A stretch of DNA of 43,053 nucleotides from Pseudomonas sp. B6002 (GCF_013385985.1 NZ_JACAOY010000033.1:1-43053), one strand, 5' to 3'. Shown: positions 1 to 10,273, counted from the stretch's first letter. Notes: generated from the sequence alone by a model not told the origin. Made by a program: numbers and translations.

Positions 1-3000
1 GCCCGCTGGTCAACGAGACCGAATTCCGTGAAACCTTGCGCCGTGCGCTGAAAACCCACTTGCCGGATTACATGGTGCCCGCGCACTTCATGTTCCTGGC
101 GCAGATGCCGCTGACCCCCAACGGCAAACTTGATCGCAAAGGCCTGCCGCAACCGGACGCCGCGCAGTCACAGGGCGTGTGGGTTGAGCCGGTGACTGCG
201 TTGCAACAACAAGTGGCCGCGATCTGGGCCGAGGTGCTGGGTGCCGAGCGCATCGGCTTGACTGATCATTTCTTTGAGCTGGGCGGGCATTCGCTGCTGG
301 CCATGCAGGTGATCTCGCGCGTGCGCCAATTGCTGGCCCGCGAAATTGCCCTGCGCACGTTGTTCGAACAGCCGCAGTTGGAAGGTTTTGTGTTGGCCTT
401 GCAGGCCCTGCAAACCGATGACGCGCCGTTGGCCCCAGCCATGCTGGCGGTGGAGCGGGGCCAGCCACTGGCCTTGTCTTACGCCCAGGAGCGCCAATGG
501 TTCCTCTGGCAGTTGGAGCCCGACAGCGCGGCGTACCACGTGCCCAACGCCCTGCGCCTGATCGGGCACTTGGATCGCAATGCCTTGCAGCGTAGCTTCG
601 ACAGCCTGCTGGCCCGTCATGAAACCCTGCGCACGGTATTTGTCAGCGAAGGCGAGCGCACCTTGCAGCGCATAGTGCCGGCCGCCACGCTGGTGATCGA
701 CAGCGGCGTGCTCGACAACCCGAGCCCGGAACAGGTGCAGGCACGGGTGGAGGCGGAAATTGCCCGCCCGTTCGACCTGCGCCAGGGCCCGCTGCTGCGC
801 GTCACGCTGTTGCAACTCAGTGAGCAGGAGCACGTGCTGGTACTGGTGCAGCACCATATCGTCTCGGACGGTTGGTCGATGCAAGTGATGGTCGATGAAC
901 TGGTGCAGTTGTACGCCGGTTACAGCCAGGGCCGCGAGGTTCAGTTGCCCGACATGCCTTTGCAGTACGCCGACTACGCCCTGTGGCAACGTGCCTGGAT
1001 GGACGCCGGTGAACAACAGCGGCAGCTGGGTTATTGGCGCGAACTGCTGGGGGCTGAACAACCGGTGCTGGAACTGCCGCTGGACCATCCGCGTCCGGCC
1101 GTGCAGAGCTACCGGGGTGCGCAACTGGAAGTCGCATTGGACGCAGGCGTGGTCGCTGGCCTGAAGGCGCTGGCGCAACGCGAGGGCGTGACCTTGTTCA
1201 TGCTGCTGTTGGCGTCGTTCCAGACCTTGCTGCACCGCTACAGTGGGCAGGCGGACGTTCGCGTCGGCGTACCGATTGCCAACCGCAACCGGGTCGAGAC
1301 CGAGCGCCTGATCGGCTTCTTCGTCAACACCCAGATACTCAAGGCCGATCTCGACGGCCAGATGACCTTCGCCCAGGTACTGCAACAGACCAAGCGCCGC
1401 GCCTTGGAAGCCCAAGCGCACCAGGACCTGCCGTTCGAGCAGTTGGTCGAAGCGTTGCAACCGGAGCGCAGCCTGAGCCACAACCCGCTGTTCCAGGTGA
1501 TGTTCAACCACCAGTCCGAGTTGCGTGCCTCCCAGGGTGAGCAATTGCCGGGCCTGCGCCTGGAAGGGCTGGAGTCCGACAGTCATCCGGCGCATTTCGA
1601 CCTGAGCCTGGACACCCAGGCCTCGGCCGACGGCCTGTGGGCCACCTTGACCTACGCCACCGACCTGTTCAGCGCGGCCACCATCGGGCGCATGGCGCAG
1701 CACTGGCAGAACCTGTTGCAGGCGGTGGCCGCCGATGCCCGTCAACGTGTCAGCGAGTTGCCATTGCTGGCGGGTATCGAGCAGCAACCGTGGAACAACG
1801 GCGGCGCAGCGTTCCAAAGCCCGCTCGGTGTTCATGGGTTGTTTGAAGTGCAAGCGCAACGACGTCCTGACGCCATTGCGCTGTGCCTCGACGAACAATC
1901 GCTGACCTATGCCGAGTTGAACCGCCAGGCCAACAGGTTGGCCCGTTACCTGATCAAGCAGGGCGTTGGCCCCGAGGTATTGGTGGGCGTTGCGGTAGAG
2001 CGCTCGTTTGCCATGGTGATCAGCCTGCTGGCGGTGCTCAAGGCCGGTGGCGCCTACGTGCCGCTGGACCCGCAGTACCCGCGTGAACGCCTGCTGCATA
2101 TGTTGGAAGACAGCGGCGTCAGCCTGGTGCTCACCCAGTCCCATGTGCCGATGTCGCTGCCTGAAGGGATGCCTGGCCTTGCGCTGGATCTGGCAGCGGG
2201 CGAGCTGGCTCTGTGTGCTGACCAGAACCCTCAGGTGCGGGTTGACGCGCAGAGTCTTGCCTATGTGATCTACACCTCCGGTTCCACCGGCAAGCCCAAG
2301 GGCGTGGCCATCAACCATGCGGCGCTCACCGAGTTCTCCAGCATCGCCGCCGGTTACTCACGCCTGACCCAGGACGACCGCGTCCTGCAATTTGCCACCC
2401 TGAACTTCGACGGCTTCGTCGAGCAGCTGTACCCGGCGCTGACCCACGGTGCCGCCGTGGTATTGCGCGGGGCCGAGCTGTGGGACAGCGGCCGCCTGTA
2501 TGCCGAAATCATCCGCCAGGGCATCACCCTGGCCGACTTGCCCACCGCCTACTGGAACCTGTTCCTGCTCGATTGCCTGGCAGCCGGCCCACGTGCTTAC
2601 GGCGCGCTGCGCCAGGTCCATATCGGCGGCGAAGCCATGCCGCTGGACGGCCCGGCGCAATGGATCAAGGCCGGGTTGGGCCATGTCCGTTTGCTCAACA
2701 CCTACGGCCCGACCGAAGCCACGGTGGTCTCCAGCGTGCTCGACTGCACCAGCAGCGAAGAAACCATCGGCGCCACGGCCAGCCCGATTGGCCGCTCGTT
2801 GCCAGGGCGTGCGCTGTATGTGCTGGATCGCGACCTCAACCTGGCACCACTGGGTGCTGTGGGTGAGCTGTATATCGGCAGCCAGTGCGGCCTGGCCCGT
2901 GCCTACCTGAACCGGCCGCTGCTGACGGCCGAGCGCTTCGTGCCGGATCCGTTTGGCGGCGACCGCCTGTACCGCACCGGCGACCTGGCGCGGTACCGCG

Positions 3001-6000
3001 CCGATGGCGTGATTGAGTACGTCGGCCGTGTGGATCACCAGGTGAAAATCCGTGGTTTCCGTATCGAGCTGGGAGAAATCGAAGCGCTGTTGCTGGCTCA
3101 GAAAGGCGTGCGCGAAACCCTGGTCCTGGCTGCCGACAACCAACTGGTCGCCTACCTGGTGGCTGCCGAGCAGGACGCCGAGGCCTTGAAAGCCGTGCTG
3201 CGCGAGCAATTGCCGGACTACATGGTGCCGGCGCACCTGATCTTCCTGGAGCGCATGCCGCTCAACCCTAACGGCAAGCTGGACCGCCAGGCGCTGCCAA
3301 AACCGGATACCAGCCTGACGCAACAGGCGTGGGTTGAACCGGTGACCGAACTGGAGCAGCAAGTCGCTGCCATCTGGTCCGACATCCTCGGCGCCGAGCG
3401 CGTCGGCTTGACCGACCATTTCTTCGAGATGGGCGGGCACTCGTTGCTGGCGATGCAGGTGGTGTCGCGCTTGCGCAATCTGCTTGGGCGAGAGGTCGCA
3501 TTGCGCAGCCTCTTCGAACAACCGCGCCTGCAAGGCTTCGTCGCGACTTTGTCGGCGGACGCCGGTGTCGCGTTGGCGCCACCTCTGTTACCTGTGGGTC
3601 GCGAGCAACCGTTGCCATTGTCGTATGCCCAGGAACGCCAGTGGTTCCTCTGGCAACTGGACCCCAACAGCGCCGCTTACCACGTGCCGGGTGCATTACG
3701 CCTCAAAGGCGCGTTGGACAGGGTCGCGTTGCAGCGCAGTTTCGATGCCTTGGTAGCGCGTCATGAAAGCCTGCGCACCCACCTGCGCCACGAGGGCGAG
3801 CGTGCCGTTCAGGTGATAGTGGCGGACGCGAGCGTGGACATCGTCACAGCCGACACTGATGAGGCTGCACTGAAGACGCAGGTAGAAGGCCTGATCGCCC
3901 GGCCGTTTGACCTGACCCAGGGGCCGCTGATGCGTGTCCACTTGCTGCGTATTGCCGAAGATGAGCATGTGCTGGTGCTGGTGCAACACCACATCATCTC
4001 CGACGGTGGCTCGATGCAGGTGCTGGTCGATGAGCTGGTGCAACTGTATGCCGCCTACAGCCAGGGGCAGACGCCACACTTGCCGGCCATGCCGATCCAA
4101 TATGCCGATTACGCCGTATGGCAGCGCCAATGGATGGAGGGCGGCGAAAAGGCGCGCCAGCTCGATTACTGGCGTGCCCTGCTCGGCGGCGAACAGCCGG
4201 TGCTGGAGCTGCCGCTGGATCATCCACGGCCCACGCAACCCAGCCATCGCGGCGCGAGCATTGAGATAGCGGTGCCGCCCGCGCTGCTCAGCGCCCTGCG
4301 TGCGCAGGCCCAGCGTGAGGAGGTGACGTTGTTCATGCTGTTGCTGGCCTCGTTCCAGGCGTTGTTGCATCGCTACAGCGGCCAGCGGGACATCCGCGTG
4401 GGCGTGCCGATTGCCAACCGCAATCGGGTGGAGACCGAGCGTCTGATCGGTTTCTTCGTCAACACCCAGGTACTCAAGGCCGATATCGATGGGCACACCA
4501 CCGTCGGCCAACTGCTGCAACAGGTCAAACGGCGAGCCCTGGACGCGCAGAGCCATCAGGATTTGCCTTTCGAACAGCTGGTGGAAGCCCTGCAACCCGA
4601 GCGCAACCTGGGGGTGAACCCACTGTTCCAGGTGTTGTTCAACCATCAAACCCAGGCGCCTGGGCAATATGACGGTCAACCCCTGCCAGGCTTGGCGGTC
4701 AGCGGCTTGGGCTGGGACAGCCAGACGGCGCAGTTCGACCTGAGCCTCAACACCCACGAGTCCGCCGAAGGGCTTGCAGCGTCACTGACCTATGCCACGG
4801 ACCTGTTCGAGTCGGCGACACTGGCACGTCTGGCACAGCATTGGCTCAACCTGTTGCAGGGGATCGCCGGTGATGCGCAGCAACGTGTCGACCAGTTGCC
4901 GCTGCTGGACCTGCACGAGCGTGAGCTGGCGGTGCAGGGGTGGAACGCGACCGCGCGCAATTACCCACTTCAAAGTGCGGTGCACCATTGGATCGAAGAC
5001 CAGGTGACGTTCACGCCGCAGGCGCCGGCGCTGGTGTTTGGCCAACACCAACTGAGCTACGAGCAGCTGAACCAGCGTGCCAATCGTCTGGCGCATCGCT
5101 TGATCGAGGCGGGTGTAGGCCCGGATGTGCTGGTGGGCGTGGCCGTCGAGCGTTCTATCGAAATGGTGGTCGGCTTGCTGGCCGTGCTCAAGGCGGGCGG
5201 CGCCTATGTGCCGCTGGACCCGGAATACCCCCGTGAACGCCTGGCCTACATGCTGCAGGACAGCGGTGTGAAACTGCTGCTGACCCAGGCCCACCTGTTG
5301 GCAGACTTGCCGATAACGCCGGGCGTGCAGCACCTGGTACTGGGCGAGTCGTGGTTTGAAGGGTACCCGGAACAGAACCCGGGCATCGTCCTGGACGGTG
5401 AGAACCTGGCCTATGTGATCTACACCTCGGGTTCCACCGGCCAGCCTAAAGGCGCGGGTAACCGGCATTCGGCGCTGATCAACCGGTTGTGCTGGATGCA
5501 GGAGGCGTATGCCCTGGACGCCAGCGATAGCGTGCTGCAAAAGACTCCGTTCAGTTTCGATGTGTCGGTGTGGGAATTCTTCTGGCCGCTGATGACCGGT
5601 GCACGCCTGGTCGTGGCAGCGCCGGGCGATCACCGTGATCCAGCCAGGCTGGTCGACTTGATCAACCAGGCGCAGGTCACCACGCTGCACTTTGTACCGT
5701 CGATGCTTCAGGCGTTCCTGCAGGATGCGGCAGTGTCCAGTTGCCACAGCTTGCAACGCATCGTGTGCAGCGGCGAAGCGCTGCCGGTGGACGCCCAGCA
5801 TCAAGTCTTCGCCAAATTGCCGAACGCCCGGTTGTACAACCTTTATGGTCCTACCGAAGCGGCCATCGATGTCACCCATTGGACCTGCGTCGATGAGGGC
5901 CATGACACGGTGCCGATTGGTGAGCCGATCGCCAACCTGCGCACTCATGTGCTGGATGCCGGTCTGTCACCGGTCCCGGTCGGTGTGGCCGGTGAGTTGT

Positions 6001-7547
6001 ATTTGGGCGGCGAAGGCCTGGCACGCAGTTACCACCGACGCCCGGGGCTGACTGCCGAGCGCTTTGTGCCGTGTCCGTTCCACAACGGCGCGCGGCTTTA
6101 CCGCACCGGGGACCGGGTACGCCAACGGGCCGACGGTGTGATCGAATACCTCGGGCGCCTTGATCATCAGGTCAAGCTGCGTGGCCTTCGGATCGAGCTC
6201 GGTGAAATCGAGGCGCGCCTGCTGGAGCACCCTGCGGTGCGTGAAGCGACGGTGTTGGTGCTCGAAGGCAAGCACCTGGTGGGTTACCTGGTGCTGCAAC
6301 AGGCTGGCGACGACTGGCGCGAGCGCTTGAATGCCTATCTGGGCAGCCATTTGCCGGACTACATGGTGCCGGCTCAATGGGTGGTCCTGGACCAGATGCC
6401 GCTCAGTCCCAATGGCAAGCTGGACCGCAAGGCCCTGCCCACACCCCATGCGTCGAGCCAAGGCTACGTGGCCCCGAGCAGCGAACTGCAACAGCGGATT
6501 GCGGCGGTGTGGGCGCAGGTGCTGAAGGTGGAACGCGTGGGGTTGCATGACAACTTTTTCGAGCTGGGCGGCCATTCGTTGTTGGTGCTGATGCTCAAGA
6601 ACACGCTCAGCCAGGCCTGTGGTGTCACGCTTGCGGTCAACCAGTTGATGCTGCACCCCACGGTGGCGGGCCAGGCCCGGTGCATCGAGGGGGAGGGCGA
6701 GCGTTCGTTGATCGTCAGGCTCAATACGCAGACTGAAGGTACGCCGCTGTACCTGTTTCACCCCAGTTTCGGTTCGGTGCATTGCTACAAGGCCTTGGCC
6801 CTCGCGTTGCGTGAGCAGCGCCCGGTGATGGGGGTGGTCTGCCGAGCGCTGGTGGAGGAGGGGGGCGAGGTGCCAGCCTGGAGTGAGATGGTCGAGGATT
6901 ACACCCAACAGTTGTTGGCCGCTCAGCCACACGGTGCGTTCCGCCTGGCGGGATGGTCACTCGGTGGCAACCTGGCCATGGAAGTGGCTTACCTTCTGGA
7001 GCAGGCTGGACGCACGGTGGAATCCGTCGGCTGGATCGATGCGCCACCGCCGGCCCGCTATACCGCCTTCTGGAACCAGGGTGCCCTGGTGGACGAGCGG
7101 GTCATCTCTGCGGCTGAGCGACGTGCCGAGCTGTTGGCGGTGATGTTCCCGGCGTTTGCGCAGCAGATCCAGGACGTTTGGCACAGCGCGCCCGGCAATG
7201 AGGATCAACAATGGCAACGCCTTTCCGACTGGGCCGACGCGACCTTGGGGGAGGGTTACCGTGCACTCAAGGACGAATTGCAGGAAGGCGGTGAAACCGA
7301 GCGTTCCTGGGCAATCAAGCAGGTGCTGGATGAGCGCTTGCAAGACACCGACTACCGTGCAATCAAGGCGCCGCTCCACTGTTGGTGGGCGGCGCGCAGT
7401 GAGGCGGGGTTGCATCAGGCGCTGATCGAAAGTGGCATGCGCGAGGTGATTGGCCAGGGTGGCATCCAGCGTTCAGTCGTGATCGACACCACCCACCACC
7501 GCATCGTCGACAACGCCGAGTTCATCAAAAGCTTCACCGCCTTGTAG
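1..7547 (+). CDS. pvdD: Pyoverdine peptide synthetase, terminal NRPS (pvdD-type), 5' end outside the window
   Basis: This protein assembles the C-terminal residues of the ferribactin (pyoverdine precursor) peptide in the cytoplasm. The frame is open from base 3, so the start lies upstream. Domains in order: end of an adenylation domain; PCP (Ser codon 291); LCL condensation (HHIVSDG at 852); adenylation (about 1830-3290); PCP (Ser 3441); LCL condensation (HHIISDG at 3987); adenylation (about 4970-6450); PCP (Ser 6576); thioesterase with GWSLGG (Ser 6957), Asp in GWIDAP and a C-terminal TTHH. There are no epimerisation domains. The last pocket reads D-V-W-H-V-S-L-I-D, a serine code. The one before reads D-G-E-D-H-G-T-V-V, which I associate with lysine in pyoverdine enzymes, less surely. 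The stop TAG sits inside a REP sequence. The family is certain. The symbol rests on the position next to fpvA and on the terminal TE; some P. fluorescens genomes split this set into pvdI, J, K and D. Confidence 0.85.
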   Translation, partial: PLVNETEFRETLRRALKTHLPDYMVPAHFMFLAQMPLTPNGKLDRKGLPQPDAAQSQGVWVEPVTALQQQVAAIWAEVLGAERIGLTDHFFELGGHSLLAMQVISRVRQLLAREIALRTLFEQPQLEGFVLALQALQTDDAPLAPAMLAVERGQPLALSYAQERQWFLWQLEPDSAAYHVPNALRLIGHLDRNALQRSFDSLLARHETLRTVFVSEGERTLQRIVPAATLVIDSGVLDNPSPEQVQARVEAEIARPFDLRQGPLLRVTLLQLSEQEHVLVLVQHHIVSDGWSMQVMVDELVQLYAGYSQGREVQLPDMPLQYADYALWQRAWMDAGEQQRQLGYWRELLGAEQPVLELPLDHPRPAVQSYRGAQLEVALDAGVVAGLKALAQREGVTLFMLLLASFQTLLHRYSGQADVRVGVPIANRNRVETERLIGFFVNTQILKADLDGQMTFAQVLQQTKRRALEAQAHQDLPFEQLVEALQPERSLSHNPLFQVMFNHQSELRASQGEQLPGLRLEGLESDSHPAHFDLSLDTQASADGLWATLTYATDLFSAATIGRMAQHWQNLLQAVAADARQRVSELPLLAGIEQQPWNNGGAAFQSPLGVHGLFEVQAQRRPDAIALCLDEQSLTYAELNRQANRLARYLIKQGVGPEVLVGVAVERSFAMVISLLAVLKAGGAYVPLDPQYPRERLLHMLEDSGVSLVLTQSHVPMSLPEGMPGLALDLAAGELALCADQNPQVRVDAQSLAYVIYTSGSTGKPKGVAINHAALTEFSSIAAGYSRLTQDDRVLQFATLNFDGFVEQLYPALTHGAAVVLRGAELWDSGRLYAEIIRQGITLADLPTAYWNLFLLDCLAAGPRAYGALRQVHIGGEAMPLDGPAQWIKAGLGHVRLLNTYGPTEATVVSSVLDCTSSEETIGATASPIGRSLPGRALYVLDRDLNLAPLGAVGELYIGSQCGLARAYLNRPLLTAERFVPDPFGGDRLYRTGDLARYRADGVIEYVGRVDHQVKIRGFRIELGEIEALLLAQKGVRETLVLAADNQLVAYLVAAEQDAEALKAVLREQLPDYMVPAHLIFLERMPLNPNGKLDRQALPKPDTSLTQQAWVEPVTELEQQVAAIWSDILGAERVGLTDHFFEMGGHSLLAMQVVSRLRNLLGREVALRSLFEQPRLQGFVATLSADAGVALAPPLLPVGREQPLPLSYAQERQWFLWQLDPNSAAYHVPGALRLKGALDRVALQRSFDALVARHESLRTHLRHEGERAVQVIVADASVDIVTADTDEAALKTQVEGLIARPFDLTQGPLMRVHLLRIAEDEHVLVLVQHHIISDGGSMQVLVDELVQLYAAYSQGQTPHLPAMPIQYADYAVWQRQWMEGGEKARQLDYWRALLGGEQPVLELPLDHPRPTQPSHRGASIEIAVPPALLSALRAQAQREEVTLFMLLLASFQALLHRYSGQRDIRVGVPIANRNRVETERLIGFFVNTQVLKADIDGHTTVGQLLQQVKRRALDAQSHQDLPFEQLVEALQPERNLGVNPLFQVLFNHQTQAPGQYDGQPLPGLAVSGLGWDSQTAQFDLSLNTHESAEGLAASLTYATDLFESATLARLAQHWLNLLQGIAGDAQQRVDQLPLLDLHERELAVQGWNATARNYPLQSAVHHWIEDQVTFTPQAPALVFGQHQLSYEQLNQRANRLAHRLIEAGVGPDVLVGVAVERSIEMVVGLLAVLKAGGAYVPLDPEYPRERLAYMLQDSGVKLLLTQAHLLADLPITPGVQHLVLGESWFEGYPEQNPGIVLDGENLAYVIYTSGSTGQPKGAGNRHSALINRLCWMQEAYALDASDSVLQKTPFSFDVSVWEFFWPLMTGARLVVAAPGDHRDPARLVDLINQAQVTTLHFVPSMLQAFLQDAAVSSCHSLQRIVCSGEALPVDAQHQVFAKLPNARLYNLYGPTEAAIDVTHWTCVDEGHDTVPIGEPIANLRTHVLDAGLSPVPVGVAGELYLGGEGLARSYHRRPGLTAERFVPCPFHNGARLYRTGDRVRQRADGVIEYLGRLDHQVKLRGLRIELGEIEARLLEHPAVREATVLVLEGKHLVGYLVLQQAGDDWRERLNAYLGSHLPDYMVPAQWVVLDQMPLSPNGKLDRKALPTPHASSQGYVAPSSELQQRIAAVWAQVLKVERVGLHDNFFELGGHSLLVLMLKNTLSQACGVTLAVNQLMLHPTVAGQARCIEGEGERSLIVRLNTQTEGTPLYLFHPSFGSVHCYKALALALREQRPVMGVVCRALVEEGGEVPAWSEMVEDYTQQLLAAQPHGAFRLAGWSLGGNLAMEVAYLLEQAGRTVESVGWIDAPPPARYTAFWNQGALVDERVISAAERRAELLAVMFPAFAQQIQDVWHSAPGNEDQQWQRLSDWADATLGEGYRALKDELQEGGETERSWAIKQVLDERLQDTDYRAIKAPLHCWWAARSEAGLHQALIESGMREVIGQGGIQRSVVIDTTHHRIVDNAEFIKSFTAL

Positions 7548-7670
7548 TGAGCGAGCTTGCCTCGCGCCGGGCGCCCCCAAATACCGAGCCATGCGCTGTA
7601 CGAGGTGCTGATTCGGAGGTTGGCTTGGGGGTTGCGGTGCCCTCGGCGCGGGGCAAGCCCGCTCACTACA
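7545..7670. repeat. REPIN-like inverted pair of REP sequences
   Basis: The left arm at 7545-7575 begins TAGTGAGCGAGCTTGCC. The right arm at 7636-7670 is its reverse complement with a few changes (GGGCAAGCCCGCTCACTA). About 60 bases separate the arms. This is the layout of a REPIN, two REP sequences in inverted orientation, and the GTGAGCGGGCTTGCC core is typical of fluorescent Pseudomonas. It starts exactly at the pvdD stop codon and lies between convergent pvdD and fpvA. Confidence 0.75.
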
Positions 7671-7740
7671 ACGGCCGGTTGGCGGGTTGCTTCGATCCAG
7701 AGGCGTCTGTGGTGGGTATTTGATAATGCTTCGGCTACAA

Positions 7741-7772
7741 AAAAGCCCCGTATCCTGCGATACGGGGCTTTT
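7741..7772. terminator. Bidirectional Rho-independent terminator between pvdD and fpvA
   Basis: A 14-bp perfect stem (AAAAGCCCCGTATC with GATACGGGGCTTTT) closes a CTGC tetraloop. The GC-rich part of the stem is followed by T runs on both strands, so it should stop transcription from pvdD (plus strand) and from fpvA (minus strand). It lies 14 bases from the fpvA stop codon. Confidence 0.9.
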
Positions 7773-7786
7773 GTGTTTGCGCGGGT

Positions 7787-10204
7787 TTAGAAGTCGTAGC
7801 GGGTGGTGACCATCACGTTGCGCGGGTCGCCTGGGTAGGCCGAGTCATAGAAGCCGATGTTGGTGTAGTAGTGTTTGTCGAACAGATTGTTGACATTCAA
7901 GGTTGCCGACAGGTGATCGGTGACTTGATAACGCGTCATCAAGTCCACCAGCCAGTAGGGTTCCTGGGTGAACTTTTCAGAGCGACCACCCCCCGGGTAG
8001 CCCCAGTTGTTGACGGTCTGCCAGCCAGCGCTCTGCCAGCGGGCACCGCCGCCCACGGTCAGCCGGTCGAGGCTGCCCTTGAGTTTGTAGGTGGTATAGA
8101 AGCTGACCTGATCTTCCGGCTCCCAGGTCGCGACTTTTTTGCCGTCGTCATCGCGGGCGATCTTGTGGGTGTAGCCCGCCTGCAACTGCCAACCCTGGGC
8201 GAGTTCACCGGAGATCTCCGCTTCGTAGCCCTTGGTCTTGGTCTTGGTGCCGATATAGGAGTAGTCAACGCCCGGTTGCGAGTTCCACGCCGTGTCAGCC
8301 AGTGGACGGTTCTCTTCGTGCACTTCGAAGTAGGCGAGGCTGGAGTTCAGGCGGCCATCGAAAAACTCACCCTTGACGCCAAACTCGTAGTTCTTGCCTT
8401 CGTTGGGAGCCAGCATGGCGCGTGTACGGGTGCGGTATTGGGTTTGCGGCTGGAAGATTTCGGTGTAGCTGGCGTAGGCGGTGAAGTTGTCAGTGAAGTC
8501 ATACGTCAGGCCGGCGTAGGGCACTACCTTGCCACTTTCCTGGGTGTCGCTGGTGCCGGTGACCTGATAGTTGGCGACACGCGAGCCGAGCAGCAGGTGC
8601 AGTTCGTCTGTCAGGCTGAAGCGGCCGGTGACGTAGGTGCCGGTCTGGCGCGTGGTTTCGTCATTGATCTTGGTAGCGGTCCACAGGGGCTCAATGGCTT
8701 GGCCGCGCCAATTGTAGAAGTCATAGGAGTTGTCGAAATAGGTGGTGGCGGTGTAGTCCTTGGCCTTCCATTTCGAGATGGACAGGGACTGGCCGATCAC
8801 CAATTCATGTTCGCGACCAAACAGTTCGAACGGCCCCGAGGCGTACACGTCGAGGCTGTCACTGGTGGTGTCGCCCACGTATTTACGTGCGTAGATGGAA
8901 CTGGCGGTAGCGGAATCCTGGGAAATGTAGCCCAGGGGGGCGTTGTAGCCATTGATCTGGTGGTTGTACTGACCCTTGGTAACCCAGCCGTTATCGAATG
9001 TGTGTTCCAGGGTGGCGAAAGCCGTGCGGCTGTATTGCTCCCATGAACCCCACTTCGGTCCATTGTTGAACGAGCGCGGCACGTCGAGCTTGTTGCCGGT
9101 GGCATCAAAAATGGTGCGGGTGCCGGTCCAGCTAGAGCCTTTGGGGTCGCTGTCCTGATAATCGGCGCCCAGGGTCAGCAGGGTATTTTCGTCCAGGTCA
9201 AATTCCAGGATGCCGTAGAGCACGCCGGTTTTGCGCGAGTAGTGATCGAGGAACGATTGTTTGTCTTGATACGCTGCCACTGCGCGGCCACGCACGTTGC
9301 CGGTTTCAGTCAACGGGCCACTGACATCGACTTGCGAGCGGTAGTTGTCCCAGGAGCCTGCGCCCAGTTCGATGCTGCTCTTGAACTCGGACGTGGGTTT
9401 TTTGCGGATCAAGTTGATGGTGCCGCCCGGGCCGCCGGCGCCGGTGAGAAGGCCGGTAGCGCCTTTGAGCACTTCGACCCGGTCATAGATCGCCATGTCG
9501 GTCAGGGTCTGGCCCGCCGAATATTGGGCGTCGCGCAATGTGGGGATCCCGTCGTACTGGAAGTTGACGATCGAGAAGCCGCGAGAATAGTAGTTGGTAC
9601 GTTCAGTGTCGTAAGTCGAGACGGTAATGCCCGGGGTGTGGCGCATCACGTCGTCGATGGCGGTCAGGCCAAAATCATCCATCACCTGGCGGGTCACCAC
9701 CGAGATCGATTGTGGTGTTTCTCGTGGTGTCAGCACCAGGCGTGTCGCGGTGGCGATGGTGCCCGGGGTGTAGGAACCGGTGCCTTCGGTCACGGTGCCC
9801 AATTGGTTGGCGGTAATTTGCGTGGCGCCCAGTTCCAGCCCTGAAGCGGCCGCGGCACTGATGGTGATCGCATTGCCTTGCAGGCTGTAGTGAATGCCGG
9901 TGCCCTTGAGCAGGGTGGCGATCGCCTGGTTCGGGTCCTGCTTGCCTTTGACCGCCGTGCTGTTCTTGCCCTCTACATCAGTCGGGCTGTACAGCACTTG
10001 CAGGTTGGTTTGCTGGCCGAACGCCTGCAGTGCCGTTCCCAGTGGCTGTGCAGGAATATCGAGCTCGATCTCCTGAGCTTGCACATAACCGGCTATAGGC
10101 AGCGAGACCGCAAGGGCCAGGGCGCTGGGCAACAGGTTGATGTTCAAGGCCCGTCGCATGGATAGCGCTTTGCTCAAGGGGCTCCGACCGAGTCGTACTG
10201 GCAT
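7787..10204 (-). CDS. fpvA: Ferripyoverdine TonB-dependent outer-membrane receptor FpvA
   Basis: FpvA imports ferripyoverdine across the outer membrane using TonB energy. In this family it also signals through an anti-sigma factor (FpvR) to the sigma factors PvdS and FpvI. The 805-residue product has a signal peptide ending near VQA (residue 43). A secretin/TonB short N-terminal signalling domain follows (about 44-117, IELDIPAQPLGTALQAFG). Next come the plug (PQSISVVTRQ, MRHTPGITV, RVEVLKGATGLL) and a beta barrel ending in the terminal Phe of TTRYDF. The length fits signalling-type receptors. I chose the first Met because GAAGAG lies about 10 bases upstream; Met16 is possible but has a poorer ribosome site. 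It follows pvdE on the same strand after a 111-base gap with a Fur-like box. Receptors are strain-specific, so the match to this strain's own pyoverdine is inferred from the locus. Confidence 0.93.
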   Translation of the reverse strand: MPVRLGRSPLSKALSMRRALNINLLPSALALAVSLPIAGYVQAQEIELDIPAQPLGTALQAFGQQTNLQVLYSPTDVEGKNSTAVKGKQDPNQAIATLLKGTGIHYSLQGNAITISAAAASGLELGATQITANQLGTVTEGTGSYTPGTIATATRLVLTPRETPQSISVVTRQVMDDFGLTAIDDVMRHTPGITVSTYDTERTNYYSRGFSIVNFQYDGIPTLRDAQYSAGQTLTDMAIYDRVEVLKGATGLLTGAGGPGGTINLIRKKPTSEFKSSIELGAGSWDNYRSQVDVSGPLTETGNVRGRAVAAYQDKQSFLDHYSRKTGVLYGILEFDLDENTLLTLGADYQDSDPKGSSWTGTRTIFDATGNKLDVPRSFNNGPKWGSWEQYSRTAFATLEHTFDNGWVTKGQYNHQINGYNAPLGYISQDSATASSIYARKYVGDTTSDSLDVYASGPFELFGREHELVIGQSLSISKWKAKDYTATTYFDNSYDFYNWRGQAIEPLWTATKINDETTRQTGTYVTGRFSLTDELHLLLGSRVANYQVTGTSDTQESGKVVPYAGLTYDFTDNFTAYASYTEIFQPQTQYRTRTRAMLAPNEGKNYEFGVKGEFFDGRLNSSLAYFEVHEENRPLADTAWNSQPGVDYSYIGTKTKTKGYEAEISGELAQGWQLQAGYTHKIARDDDGKKVATWEPEDQVSFYTTYKLKGSLDRLTVGGGARWQSAGWQTVNNWGYPGGGRSEKFTQEPYWLVDLMTRYQVTDHLSATLNVNNLFDKHYYTNIGFYDSAYPGDPRNVMVTTRYDF

Positions 10205-10254
10205 GAATGCTTTCTCTTCTAGGTTTTAAGTGGGCAGATTATTAAGTGCTTATT

Positions 10255-10273
10255 GAGGCTGGTTCTCATTACC
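10255..10273 (-). promoter_or_regulatory. Candidate Fur box upstream of fpvA
   Basis: On the minus strand this reads GGTAATGAGAACCAGCCTC, matching 13 of 19 positions of the Fur consensus GATAATGATAATCATTATC. It lies about 50 bases upstream of the fpvA start. No TAAAT-N16-CGT PvdS box is present in this gap. Just upstream, at 10281-10285 on the minus strand, is CGTCT, which could be the -10 of an iron-starvation sigma factor, but I see no convincing -35. The call is from pattern only. Confidence 0.4.
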
